This document shows, piece after piece, positions 12,253 to 24,480 of a stretch of DNA of 64,000 nucleotides (positions within the stretch are counted from its first letter, which is position 1; each line of letters opens with the position of its first letter). The notes under the pieces were generated by a model. That model had not been told where the DNA came from. It saw only the letters and a list, made by a program, of their open reading frames with translations, and did no database searches. Source of the DNA: Calliphora vicina (lineage: Eukaryota; Arthropoda; Insecta; Diptera; Calliphoridae). The stretch spans positions 70,643,747-70,707,746 of the forward strand of contig NC_088784.1 of the NCBI RefSeq assembly GCF_958450345.1. The letters run 5' to 3'. A program made the position numbers and the translations under genes.

Positions 12253-14077
12253 TACTAAGGATAGCCCATTAGGTACATTTCATTAAGACTAATTTGATTT
12301 TACATCAAGGCCTTCAAAATATTGCAACAAACACAGGATTTTTTTTAATTCGCATTTCTATACCTTTCACCATGCCGATAAAGTTATAAGTATAAAGGTT
12401 TGTAATTAATATCATATCTTTCGCGGATCCTAATAGTAGTACATATTATTAGTGAGGCTTCAATCAAATGCTCTAAACTTCATCATAACAGATTCCATAG
12501 TCTCAAATTGCCCTTTCCGACCTAGTATGCAAAATGATTCGAAGTAGTCTGAAAATTAATTTTCGTTTGGACTGAGTAATGAAGCAATGTCGGGCAGATT
12601 CAAGAACTAATTCTTTTAATAGTGAGGATCCTTATATGGAAGTAGGTTTAACGATAATCATCTGTTTTGAAATTATCTTTCAAAAGTCCCTGATATGTTA
12701 AGTATCTATTAATGGTTCATAAATGGGACATTTACATTCGATAAGATAACTTACAGACAGTTTCAAAACTAATATGTCCATAAATACTTGTGATATGATT
12801 AAAAAACTACTTTTTTAAACAATAATTAAGAATCGCTATTCTAATTTGTCACTCCGTTAGTAATAGGGATGCCAAAAGAGACAGGATTTCAGGATTTCAA
12901 ACCCGGGCTACCTCGATTAAACGATGTATATCTATCTTTTTGTTAATTGAAATATGATTTCCGTCATCTGGTATCAATATTTCAGATATTGTCATTAGAA
13001 TTATAAAATTGAATATTACCAAAATCGGCTCATAAATCCCAGAGATATTAGAAAAAATTCACGACTAACTTGAATTTTTATCCAACATTTATAAAAAATT
13101 TTGGAAGTTCCCCTCAAATCTGTTAGATACCAATCGGCAATTTCTAGAAACCTACGTTTACTAAGGATAGCCCATTAGGTACATTTCATTAAGACTAATT
13201 TGATTTTACATCAAGGCCTTCAAAATATTGCAACAAACACAGGATTTTTTTAATTCGCATTTCTATACCTTTCACCATGCCGATAAAGTTATAAGTATAA
13301 AGGTTTGTAATTAATATCATATCTTTCGCGGATCCTAATAGTAGTACATATTATTAGTGAGGCTTCAATCAAATGCTCTAAACTTCATCATAACAGATTC
13401 CATAGTCTCAAATTACCCTTTCCGACCTTGTATGCAAAATGATTCGAAGTAGTCTCAAAAATTAAAACTATTGGTATTTTCGTTTGGACAGAGTAATGAA
13501 GCAATGTCGGGCAGATTCAAGAACTAATTATTTTAATAGTGAGGATCCTTATATGGAAGTAGGTTTAACGATAATCATCTGTTTTGAAATTATCTTTCAA
13601 AAGTCCCTGATATGTTAAGTATCTATTAATGGTACATAAATGGGACATTTACATTCGATAAGATAACTTACAAACAGTTTCAAAACTAATATGTCCATAA
13701 ATACTTGTGATATGATTAAAAAACTACTTTTTTAAACAATAATTAAGAATCGCTATTCTAATTTGTCACTCCGTTAGTAATAGGGATGCCAAAAGAGACA
13801 GGATTTCAGGATTTCAAACCCGGGCTACCTCGATTAAACGATGTATATCTATCTTTTTGTTAATTGAAATATGATTTCCGTCATATGGTATCAATATTTC
13901 AGATATTGTCATTAGAATTATAATATTGAATATTACCAAAATCGGCTCATAAATCCCAGAGATATTAGAAAAAATTCACGACTAACTTGAATTTTTATCC
14001 AACATTTATAAAAAATTTTGGAAGTTCCCCTCAAATCTGTTAGATACCAATCGGAAATTTCTAGAAACCTACGTTTA
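12253..14077. repeat. near-identical tandem duplication, unit about 0.9 kb
   Basis: The sequence starting TACTAAGGATAGCCCATTAG at 12253 restarts at 13159 and runs in parallel to about 14077. The copies share both ends (GAAACCTACGTTTA closes each), differ by scattered substitutions and by a small insertion near 13460 in the second copy. No long reading frame is present. The unit includes a DINE-like segment (AAAATCGGCTCATAAATCCC). High identity implies a recent duplication, or an assembly artefact. Confidence 0.9.
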
Positions 14078-15562
14078 ACCCAACATTTTCAAGAAACCCA
14101 ATAATAAGACTCTACATATGCTTAAATTTCGGAAATATTAACCCGGAATGCTTGACATTCAACTGAAATCGAAAACACAAAGAAACAAACTTAAAGAATT
14201 TAACAAAGAACTTCTTATGCCTGTAATTTCAAGAAATGTATATCTATCAGTGCTTAGTTACTTGTGGAGTAAAATAATTTGGTAATTTTTACCAAATTTC
14301 ATTTGAAATTAGTGTCAAGTTACCTTTTAGGTTTATTTATTTACTAGGTATTTTATACCGTATATATCTATTTGTTAAATTACGGGCATTAATGTCAAGT
14401 TACCTTTATCTGCTGGGTATTTTACGCCATAGATATCTATTCGTTGAAGTTAGAAGAAAAGCTAAGATTTAGATAAAGAAGCAAGGTTGTATTCAAAATT
14501 TTGATAAAGAAGCAAGGTTGTATTCAAAATAGGATTTTTAGAAGCTACTTGACGATGAAGATGTTGATATTATTTTCATTATTCAATTGGGCCATATTTC
14601 CTTTTGCTTACCAGGAATATAAACAGCAATTCAGGGTCTTGCCTTGTTATAGCAGCTTTTTGGTTTTCTTTTAATATTTATTTTTCATATCATCTTTGAG
14701 AGGACTTAATACAAGAATAAACTGCCATTCCTTATAGGAAAATTGTCTTAAATGTCCATTTAACACAAAACTATCATTTAACTAACTACACTGCCTGAAT
14801 CTTATACAAAATATTAAAATAAAAAATACTCATGATACGGAATTTGGATTTGCCTTTAGTTATTCGAAATTACATGCTTAAACTAGAGTAATTCTAAATG
14901 AAATACTTAAATTAGTAATATTTTAATTTCTAAACAATAGTAAAACACAATGAAAATTGCAATATTTTATCATTTATGATTCTCATTTCTTTGTATGGTT
15001 TAATTATTTGAATTATATTTTTCAGTTATATCAGCATATAAGTATATAATGAAATATTTTATATTATAATACAGAATAAAAATAAAAAAAACCATAAAAA
15101 TAGAAATACAAATAAAAATTAATAAAATGATATTAAAATAAAAAAAAATTAAAAATAGTATTTTGGCAAAGCAGAAGATATTAAAAGAAAAATAAAAAAA
15201 AAACATTTATCAAAACATTGTTTTCTTTAATTTAAAAGCCTACCAACTACCATCACACCCCAACCGGAGGTTGAAACACGGACCAGTTACTGACTTTCGA
15301 ACTCCTTTTGATTTTGAAAAATAAGTGTAAAACAAAAATAATACCCGAACACCTTTCACGATCGTAAGACATTAAAAGTCATCATAAAAAGTAAATTCAT
15401 TTTACATTAACAAAACAATTCCTTTGAAAAAAATAAAAAAAAAACCAAACCATTCAATCTAATTTACACATTTAAAATGCATTAAAAAAAAAGAAAAATT
15501 GAAACAAAGAAATTAATTATAAACATCTTTCTAAATTTTTCTAATTCAATCACTAACAAAAG
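14078..15562. other. intron sequence upstream of the first certain brp exon
   Basis: No gene is visible. It contains small direct duplications: a unit with GTCAAGTTACCTTT near 14315 and 14394, and GATAAAGAAGCAAGGTTGTA near 14475 and 14503. The last 700 bp is very A/T-rich. The acceptor for the exon at 15563 is TCACTAACAAAAG. Confidence 0.55.
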
Positions 15563-15652
15563 TTGGACGAATTCCGTCTTGAAATACAGAGGAGGGATCA
15601 GGAAATATTGGCAATGGCGGCCAAAATGAAAACATTGGAAGAACAACATCAG
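15563..15652 (+). CDS. brp: bruchpilot exon (30 codons)
   Basis: Encodes LDEFRLEIQRRDQEIL and then AMAAKMKTLEEQHQ, which I recognise as the coiled-coil segment of Drosophila Bruchpilot just before the DYQRHIAVLKES segment. Phase 0 at both ends; acceptor ACAAAAG, donor CAG|GTAACT. This is the first exon that can be assigned to brp by protein sequence alone. In Drosophila the residues before it are AMAQKQ, which are not found in this window, so the normal preceding exon should lie upstream of position 1 or in sequence I did not recognise. Confidence 0.95.
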
Positions 15653-15816
15653 GTAACTAAGAGCAAAAAAACGAAAAATTCCAAGCAAAGTGTTTAGAGT
15701 TTAAAGTAAAAAAGTAGAATTAGGCTAAAACTTAGTTTAGACTTCAGCCAATACCAATCAATAACAGCCATCCATTAAGCATAACATTTTATTTTTTTCA
15801 TTAAACTGAAATCTAG

Positions 15817-16062
15817 GACTACCAGAGGCATATTGCGGTTTTGAAAGAGTCGCTGTGTGCCAAGGAGGAACACTACAACATGTTGCAGTCCGATGTTGAA
15901 GAGCTGAGGGCCCGTCTCGAGGAGAAGAATCGTTTGTTGGAAAAGAAGAATCAGGGTACCATGCAGACAGTTCAGGAGCGTAATCGTCTTACCAGCGAGC
16001 TAACCGAACTCAAGGATCACATGGAAATTAAAGATCGTAAAATCTGTGTACTCCAACGAAAG
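15817..16062 (+). CDS. brp: bruchpilot exon (82 codons)
   Basis: Begins DYQRHIAVLKESLCAKEEHY and ends DRKICVLQRK; the body (LRARLEEKNRLLEKKNQG, SELTELKDHMEIKDRK) is continuous heptad coiled coil of the ELKS/CAST/ERC type. Acceptor AAATCTAG, phase 0 both ends. The donor AAG|GTGGTG is weak compared with all other brp donors here; reading through it would add 25 residues and stop at 16138. The exon is followed by a 334-bp intron. Confidence 0.95.
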
Positions 16063-16396
16063 GTGGTGTTGCCCAAAACAAAACAAAACAATTTCTTTCC
16101 TCTCTCTCTCTCTCACACTCTACTCCCACACCCCCAGTAACCATAAGTGAATGAGAAAACAAAGAGCTTGTTTAAATCGTTAAATATTCAAAATAAATAT
16201 GTAATAGAGTAGAGTTAATGCAAACATTTTGTAGACTATGTGGCTCATTTATTTTCTCATTGACTCAAATCTCATGTATTTCCGCTTATTATTTATAATA
16301 AAAAATATATTTATTTTTTTTAATGTATTTTGTTGTTAACCTCTGTGTATATATATGGATATATGTGTGTGTGTGTATAAATATATATATATATAG

Positions 16397-16885
16397 ATTG
16401 AAAACTTAGAGGATTTGCTCAAGGAGAAAGATAACCAGGTGGATATGGCTCGTGCACGGTTATCGGCAATGCAAGCTCATCATAGCAGTTCGGAGGGCGC
16501 TCTCACAAGTCTCGAAGAGGCCATTGGCGATAAAGAGAAGCAAATGGCTCAACTGCGAGAACAGCGAGATCGTGCCGAACATGAGAAACAAGAAGAACGG
16601 GAACTGCATGAGCGTGAAATTGCCGATTACAAAATAAAATTGCGTGCCCTCGAAAGTGAAGTTGAAAAGCTAAATACTCGCCTTGAACGTGCCGTCACAG
16701 AACGTGAACGTTTAGAAATCAAGCTTGAGGCTTCACAAAGCGAATTAGGCAAATCGAAAGCCGAATTGGAAAAAGCCACCTGTGAAATGGGACGCAGCAA
16801 TGCCGACTGGGAGACCACCAAGCAGCGTATAGCGCGCTTAGAACTCGAAAACGAACGACTCAAACACGATTTGGAACGTTCACAG
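16397..16885 (+). CDS. brp: bruchpilot exon (163 codons)
   Basis: Starts IENLEDLLKEKDNQVD and ends LKHDLERSQ. It holds MARARLSAMQAHHSSSEGAL, SLEEAIGDKEKQMAQL and VTERERLEIKLEASQSELGK, all close to Drosophila Brp and typical of the central coiled coil conserved with vertebrate ERC/CAST. Phase 0 both ends. The acceptor is unusual: the expected pyrimidine tract is replaced by an alternating TA run (ATATATATATAG). Donor CAG|GTACTC. Confidence 0.95.
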
Positions 16886-17331
16886 GTACTCACCACATTC
16901 TCATTTAAGCATTTTACAAAACAAAACAAATTTCTCTTATTATTTTCATACATTTTCAATACTTTTTTCGGTTTACTTGGGTTTTTTGATTTCATTTAGA
17001 ATCAAAAACATATCATAAGTGTTGTATTTTTGATTTGGCAAAAACTATATATAAATATAATATTGATATACATATAAATTAATAATAATAAATATTTGTA
17101 AATGTTAACATTTCCCCCATTAAACTTAAACTTATATAATAAGAACATGAAAAAAAAAGAAATATGAAACAATATACTACATTTATTTACATATATAATT
17201 TTATTTTTATTATTTTTACATGTACACCTCATATTTACTCTCGACTACCTTTATTCCATCTAATAAAACTACTACTATTACTACTACTACTACTCCTAAT
17301 TACTACTACTACTATTTAAAAAAAATATTAG

Positions 17332-17364
17332 ATGCAGCTAGATGAACAAACCACACTACATAAA
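17332..17364 (+). CDS. brp: bruchpilot 11-codon microexon
   Basis: MQLDEQTTLHK, flanked by an AG acceptor (AATATTAG) and a consensus donor (GTAAGA). It is 33 nt, phase 0 at both ends, so it can be included or skipped without changing frame. It sits between the exon ending DLERSQ and the 13-codon microexon at 24442, and its spacing of hydrophobic residues fits the coiled coil. Too short for a standard gene finder. I infer alternative inclusion from the size and the poor pyrimidine tract. Confidence 0.72.
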
Positions 17365-18197
17365 GTAAGACATATTTATATAATTTTTTTTATCATTTAA
17401 TATCATTTAATAATTTTATTTTCTTTAACATTAACTGTAACTTTAACTTTCAACTTAAATTTAACTTTTTTGATTTTGTAATATTTTTAGTAATTGATTT
17501 TTAATTTATAGAAGTTTTTAACTCACTCAAATTGCCAGCAGGGAATAGTTACTTAGTTAGTTTGTTAGTTAGTTATTTTAGTTAATTCAATTAACTTTTA
17601 AGAAACCCTACTAAATTACAACCCCCCACCCTACCCCCTCACAACAATCATTCGTCCTTTAAAAGAAACCCAAATCAAAACAGATCAATTCGCTACAACC
17701 ACCCACCTCTTCTCCCTTTTTCAAAAACAAAAAAACAAAACTGCACTTCCATTTCCTATTAGAGTGTTTGTATTTTGATACTTTGTAGTTTTAGAACTAC
17801 AATAGTCTGAGTATCTGTATCTGTGTAACTAAGTATCTGTGTAACAAAATACTTTTAAAGAGAATGAGTTTGTATTAAGAGTTTCAAGTTTGCACACAAT
17901 CACAAAACAAAAAAACAAATCAAAAACAAAGGAAAAAAATTACTATTGTTACTGTTGTTGTTATTGGTGCACTTAAATCACTTCTCTCTCTGTCTCTGTC
18001 TATCTATCTCTTCTTCTCTTAATACATTGTACATTAGAGGGGTTTGTTTTTGGAGAATTTTGAGGAGTGCGAAACAGATTATTATAGCACTTGATATAAT
18101 AGACCAACACGAAATATTTGAGTCACATTGGATAATGTTAAACCCTAACTGATCTCCTCTGAAGTTTGGCAATACGTTTACAAGAGGAAATTTTGGT
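17365..18197. other. intron sequence, no gene
   Basis: A/T-rich at first, then a C-rich pyrimidine stretch at about 17615-17760 and a CT-dinucleotide run near 17980-18020. An ACT-trinucleotide run (17268-17318) lies just before the microexon at 17332. Confidence 0.5.
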
Positions 18198-18351
18198 GGG
18201 ATTCACACGGTCTGCTATTAGGTCATATTGTCTTAATGATTGTTTTAAATAATTTTTGTTGTGTTTTAAACAAAATACTTCTAAACTAATAAGAATTTTT
18301 GATCATAATATATTAGGACATTATGACCTAATAGCAGATCGTGTGAATCCC
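18198..18351. mobile_element. MITE with about 35-bp terminal inverted repeats
   Basis: The left end GGGATTCACACGGTCTGCTA and the right end TAGCAGATCGTGTGAATCCC are inverted copies, and the match continues inward through TTAGGTCATA. The whole element is about 154 bp with an A/T-rich centre and no coding capacity. Target duplication is not clear. Confidence 0.8.
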
Positions 18352-19821
18352 CCAATTGATTAATTATCCTTGTGTACGAATTTACAAATAATGCGCCATT
18401 GGTTAACATTATCCGATTTGAGCCTAGTGTTCAGAGTGGCAGTTTAATATCAAGTACTACATTCCACAATTAAGTAAACAAAACCTCCCTAATGTATAAA
18501 CATTAGGGTGGCCCAAGAAATGTTATGGATATTTCAAACTAAAATAAAAGTTGATTTTATTCTAAGAGACAGTTTCTCAAAATGTTTGCCCCGGGTTCAG
18601 TATTTGGTGAGCTGAATCAAAGGATTTTTAAAGGTTCTCAGTTCAGCAAATACAAAACAAACATTTTGAGAAACTAAACTTTAATTTTAGTTCAGAACAT
18701 CAATACAATCGAGGCCACCCTATTAAACATACATCAATTTAGTTTTAGTTTCTATAGTTACCAAAAAAAAAAGAATTGAACCTCATTATCACTATTCTCA
18801 TCATCTTCATTATTAAATATTTATAAAAAAAAAAACACTGCCAATAATTCTCCAAACGAAAGGTTTTGATTTAATAACAATAAAATAAAAAAAACTCACG
18901 CAATTGATTTTATAATTAATGTTAAATACAATTTAAAATTAAATTGCAAAAGTAACAGAAAAAAACAAAAACAACAATAAATAACTACAAACCAGCTAGT
19001 AATCGCCCCTCTCTAGTTTTTAAAAATATTTATAGATATTTGTGTATGTATATGTGTATATGTATTTGATTAATTAAATTGAACACCCTCAAAAGTATGC
19101 TACACATAATATTGCTGCGTACAGTTATGGTCAAATGTGTGGAACTAATTAGAGAAAAAAAAACGTTTTTTTAAATGTCCTCACGTATGGAAACCTAAAA
19201 AATAATAACGAGAGATACACATAACGCTTGTAAGGTGTTATTTATATAATATTGTAAAACATCTTAAGTGGAATTAAGTTCATAATATATCAATATGCAT
19301 TTCAGTACAATGGCTCAGTTACAAAGTTCGAGTATCTATTTTACTGATTATACTACGATATAAATACAAAATTTAGAAAAGGGCTTTCATACCGCCAGTT
19401 TTTGAGTTATTTTCACTTTAAGGTTTTCACTAAAAAATACAGATATATAACTAGATGTTTTTAAAACTGTTTGTGAATTTAAAATCTACGGAAGTTCAGC
19501 TCTTAACTAAGTACCATTTGATATTTCAATACTTAAGGATGTTTAAAAGATTAAGTAAGGAATTGCAAAATCATTTGTCAGTTTAATATCGGCAGTTTTT
19601 ATGGAATCTAGAGAATTTTGCCATTACTTTTTTGTAATAAATTTGTTTCAACATTAAATCGATAATTTCGATAAACTTATTTTAATAGATTTGATGTTTA
19701 AAATTATACAAGTATTAACATAGGTCTGTTGCGGCCCTATGTTCCACTGGGAATTAAAGGATTAAATGTAATATAAGTCTGTACTTTGAAATTAAAATAA
19801 AGTACTTATTTATTAATTTAA
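18352..19821. other. intron sequence, possible hairpin repeat near 18500-18720
   Basis: No gene. A loosely inverted pair (GGTGGCCCAAGAAATGTTAT near 18508, GAGGCCACCC near 18712; TCTCAAAATGTTTG near 18577 and CAAACATTTTGAGAAAC near 18659) suggests a diverged foldback element. The rest is A/T-rich. Confidence 0.5.
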
Positions 19822-20698
19822 CTAGCTGACACGACAGACGTTGTCCTGTTGCGATTTTTGATATTTTCAGTTTTTATATAAAATATCGATTTTTGGCCAG
19901 AAATATGAGTGGTTACAAATCGAGCTCCTTTTCTTGATTAAACGCTTATTTGCCAAGTTATTACCGAATTTAGATATTTTGAGTTTTTATATAAAAAATC
20001 GATTTTTGGCCAGAAATATGACTGATCACAGACCGAGCTCCTTTTCTTGATTAAACGCTTATTGGCCAAGTTATTAGCGATTTTAGATATTTTGAGTTTT
20101 TATATAAAAAGCGAATTTTGGTCAGAAATTTGAGTGATCACAAATCAAGCTCTTTTTCTTGATTAAACGCTTATTGGCCAAGTTATTATCGATTTAAGCT
20201 ATTGTGATTTTTTATATAAGTAATCGAATTTTGGTCTGAAATATGATTAATCACAGACCGATGTATTTTGCAGATGTATTTAATAAGTGGGCATATTAGT
20301 GGACGTAGACAGTTTTTATTTATGTAGAAACTTTTGCGGACTATGTTGCGAACATTAAAAAAAATTTGTTAAATCGGTCCAGGCGTCCTGCGATTTTAAA
20401 TATCTATATCGAAAAAAAAATTGGCGTGGTCAATTATTCTTTCAGTAAAAACTTAAATTGGATTACTATTTTAAACTCATTTAAACAAAAAATTAGTCAA
20501 ATCGTAGCAGTTTTCCGATTTTAGATAAATCGAAAAAAGTGGGCGTAAAAGTAGGCGTGGTCAATTTTTCATTCCGTAAAAACCTAAGTTGGGCTATGAC
20601 CAACATTTAAAAAAAATGTATCTAAATTGGTCCGGCCGATCTCTACTGATGCAATTACCAGCGAACGACTTTTGATTTTTATTTATATAGAAGATAGA
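19822..20698 (-). mobile_element. non-autonomous Helitron with internal 112-bp tandem repeats
   Basis: Read on the minus strand it begins with TC after A (…A|TCTATCTTCTATATAAATAA, or 4 bp inside) and ends GTCAGCTAG|T, the CTAG terminus and A|T target of Helitrons; a short GC-containing hairpin precedes the end. Toward the 3' end are about three and a half tandem copies of a 112-113 bp unit containing TTCTTGATTAAACGCTTATT (19931, 20044, 20156). No Rep or helicase coding is left. The 5' segment near 20560-20698 resembles that of the element ending at 61293. Confidence 0.72.
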
Positions 20699-21894
20699 TT
20701 TATTTTGACTAAGATATATTTAAGGCTTACTATGGACTCTAACATAAATTTTAATATTTAACCCTTCACAGTAGAAAAGAAGTGAATTTTAAAAAGTAAA
20801 TTTTTTTTTATAAAAATCTTTTATTATTGTTTCAATATTTCGGTACATCATTGGTAGCATCTTCAAGAAAAAAAATAAAAAATATTGTATTTTAATATGA
20901 TATATGTTTTTACAACTTTAATAGAAAATATTAATTTTGGTCTAGATTCTGTTATATTAAAAAAAAAAACTTAAATACATTAGCTGTGATACAAAATGAG
21001 AATTTTGCAATTAATTACATAATCCTGAAAATATCCTTAATTAAGAAAATAATAAATGCTACTCAATTAAGAGCAAAAACTATAAACAGTTTAACAAAAT
21101 GCAGTTAAACTTCAAGTTCATCATGTAAAGCAAATTAATAAAATTGATAATATTAAGAAAATTTTATTTAACACAACTAAAGAGTGATCCAAAAAAAATG
21201 TATACTTGTATTAAGTTAAATAAACTTTAACATGTTTAATAATTGATAATTTTTTAGTGTCAGTCCAAATGAAAATGAGCGATTTTTTTTTAATTCTTGG
21301 ATTGAGTTAAAGGAAAACAATAGATGTAGTTAAAAATTATCAGGAATTGTGGGAGCTCGAATAGGGAAATCTTTGGAAGCCAAATATATTCAGAAAATAT
21401 ATAATTTAAAATTAAAGCGGATGTGGTCCGATTGTAACCGATAAAGGGACCGGTTCGAATACAAGTTTTGCGACTGGCTAAATACAGATTTGGTAATATA
21501 TGGAACAAATTTGAGTGATTTTTTGTATTTTTTAATTAATTAAGTTTGATCCATATAAAGTAAAAACAATTTACATATGTACAAAAAGCTTTGGCTTTAT
21601 ACATAGATTTGAACCTTTCATGTCGACAATATAATATGATAAGGTCTGTTGTAAATCTGTTCATACATTTTTTTCCTTCATATTAATTTCTAATGCAAAG
21701 AAAAATTTAAAAATTTATGATATTGTTGCTACAGAAAAATCCGCACAAGTTCCTCTCCAAAGCATTTTAAATATACTTAACTGCAACAAGTATTTTAGAT
21801 TTAAATCATTTTGAATTAAAAAACGATATAATTTAGAGTGTAAATGGTGATTTGACGATAGTTCCGTAGTGTATTACTTCTCTTTTATACAAAA
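20699..21894. other. A+T-rich intron sequence, nothing recognised
   Basis: No gene or clear mobile element. A stretch near 21300-21510 is less A/T-rich but its short reading frame has no family features. Confidence 0.5.
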
Positions 21895-22249
21895 CTAGTT
21901 GACCGCCCCGGCTTCGCCCGGTAGCATTTACTAATGTTAGTTCTTCAAGTTTGTCCAACCCGCATACTGCCTGTTCTTATTTATTATTATCAAATAAAAT
22001 ATCTTAATTTGTACTGCATACTTTAGGGAGCTTCTTTTATTACAGTTGACTGGACTCAAAAAAAAAAATTCCGAGTTTTACACGGAATTTTTCTTTTTTT
22101 TCATTACAAACCATCTCCTGAAAATTTCGAATCGAATAAAAAAAAAATCTGCCAAATCGCTCCAGCCGTTCTCACGTGATGCCATTACATACATGGACCA
22201 ATTCATTTTTATATATATATGTATATATCTTCTATATATATATAGAAGA
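21895..22249 (-). mobile_element. small non-autonomous Helitron
   Basis: On the minus strand it starts A|TCTTCTATATATATATAG and ends ACCGGGCGAAGCCGGGGCGG followed by TCAACTAG|T. The CCGG-CGAA-CCGG hairpin, about 10 bp from a CTAG end, and insertion between A and T are the structural hallmarks of Helitrons. Length is 355 bp; no protein. Confidence 0.8.
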
Positions 22250-23292
22250 TAAAAATAATGAAACAACTTAATTTAATTCATGGAACTGTTTCATTGAACC
22301 AGTGAAATATGCAGTTTCATTCCATTTATGACATGGCTGGCCAAATGAAATTCAAAAATACAATGAAACATTCTTCATTAATCCAAGTTAGATTTTGGAT
22401 ATTTTCAGTACATTATTTAGTTCCAGGATATATGGCAAGGATACGAGTATTTGAAATTAAAATGGCAAAATTTAAAGCGTGATTTATATTATGTATAGTT
22501 AAATATTTAACTCATTATAAGTGAAGAAAATTTATTTTTATACTTTTTTGAAAAAGGAGATTTTTGAGGTATGCGTATCCTTTCTCTAAATTGAACGAAA
22601 TTTTGACGAATCATTAACTATATTAAAATTAATGTCTGTACACAATTTCGTTAAGTTACAATTATTTTTCTTTCCGTTATTGTAATTTTTTATTTCAGGA
22701 TATATGGTAAGGACACGAAGCCTTGAAATTTAAATGACTAAATTTTAGGTATGAATATATTTTGGCAATTAAAACATGTGTGCCAAATTTCATTAAGTCC
22801 TTTTAGTTTAGGCCGCTCGCTATATGAACTCACGACACTGTGCAGCTCACAGTGGTTTAGAAACGTTTTTTTTTTAATAATTTGGTATCTCGGGAAATAT
22901 TAGAGATATTGTTACGAAATTTTATATGATTGGAGATTAGGTGTTTTCGAGTTCAGCTTCCTAGCGCTAACAGGGGTCACTGCGTGGCCTCTCAAAGTTG
23001 GTTCAAATAAGCTGCAACTTTAAATATTAATAGTCCTTAAGAAGATATAAAATCAAAACAACTTGCTAACAGTTATCTCGTCCATGTATAAAGTTATACG
23101 CATCCAAAGTTGGAACATGTAAAAAGGCCCGTATTTTTTAAGATTTTTCCCAAAAAAAGTCCCTATATTTTTACTTTTGGAGAAACAAATTTTCTTCAGG
23201 ACTATATACAATTTGTATATGATTTGGAAATAGAACTTAATGCAAAAGTTGTAAAGTCTAATTTGGCTCAGTGAAACGGACACCCCCCAGAC
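22250..23292. other. intron sequence, nothing certain
   Basis: No gene. The segments 22420-22780 contain two diverged direct copies of a unit with CAGGATATATGG(C/T)AAGGA(T/C)ACG (22432, 22698), about 266 bp apart. Confidence 0.5.
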
Positions 23293-24166
23293 CTATCCAA
23301 ACTTGGTAAATTTTTAAAAAAAATTTCGATTTGAGTAAAAAATTCTAAAAAGGCAAAGTACCGATCCTCGATAAAGCTCCATATTTGTATAAACCTATGT
23401 TTCCTAAATATCTACAAAGTTTTTTTTACTATCACACGGTAAATAACGTCACAGTAGGCACTTTCTAAAAAAAAACTCAGTTTTTGGAACATATTTTCCC
23501 CGGTTTAGGAATTTCGGTATTTGAAAATAAAAAATATCAAAAATTATAATGTCGTTGATTTAAGTATAATTGCATGCAAAATGTGTTACACCAAACTTTC
23601 TTTTAGTCCCTATGTGTTTGCATTCAAAATTTACATTTGATATGTTAGTAACATTTTGCCCAAAAGGGAGCAAGGTTTGTGAAACTTCTGAGGAATAAAT
23701 AAAGGCTTTTTTTATAAGTATTTTATATTGTTGAAAACCTTAGGACTTGAGGATTGTTGTTTTAGTAAAATTAAATAATTTTATAAATTTTTGGGACGTC
23801 ATTTACTTTAAAAAATTAAAATATGGTGATTTCCATGAAGAAATATATAAAATTTTAATTAATGTAAAATTTTAACGGTTAAAGATATTATAACAAGGTT
23901 TGGAACTAATATATACTCAATTATTCTTAAATCAACGACATTATAATTTGTGACATTTTTTATTTTCTAATACCGAAATTCCTAAACCGGGGAAAACGTG
24001 TTCCAAAAACTGAGTTTTTTTTAGATAGTAAAACAAATTTTGTAGATATTTAAGAAGCATATAGGGTTATATAAATATGAAGTTTTTTCGAGGATACGTG
24101 CTTTGCCTTTTTAGAATTTTTTACTCAAACCCAATTTTTTTTTTAAAAATTGCCAAGTTTGGATAG
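23293..24166. mobile_element. foldback element with about 270-bp inverted arms
   Basis: The left arm 23293-23570 (CTATCCAAACTTGG…CGGTTTAGGAATTTCGGTAT…AATGTCGTTGATTTAA) is matched in reverse complement by 23927-24166 (TTAAATCAACGACATT…ATACCGAAATTCCTAAACCG…CCAAGTTTGGATAG). Arms are diverged and the 350-bp centre is not repeated. No coding capacity. It may be a large MITE or a foldback transposon; no clear target duplication. Confidence 0.85.
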
Positions 24167-24441
24167 TTTCAAATTAATACAAATTTTGTCTTGTTGTTCC
24201 CCAAATCGAGTTAACCTCAAAATTAATACCTTTCGTGCTATCAAATTCAATTAAAATATTTAACCACAACTGTACACAATATGCTATGGCTGTAAACATA
24301 CTAAATAAGAGAAATAAAAAAAAAATAAAAAATATATAAATATGTATAAGCCACATAAATAAATATGAACTTAAGTAAATAAAATAAATAAAATACACTC
24401 GGTAAACTAAATACTAAAAGCACTTTCTTAACGCCTTACAG

Positions 24442-24480
24442 TCGGTTCAGAAATTATTACACGAATCTGGAAAAATATCG
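24442..24480 (+). CDS. brp: bruchpilot 13-codon microexon
   Basis: SVQKLLHESGKIS between acceptor CGCCTTACAG and donor GTAAGT. It corresponds to the NVQKLMFETGKIS segment I recall in Drosophila Bruchpilot, directly before TTFGRTT. It is 39 nt, phase 0 on both sides, isolated by introns of 7.1 kb and 0.6 kb. Splice sites are good, so it may be constitutive. Confidence 0.88.
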
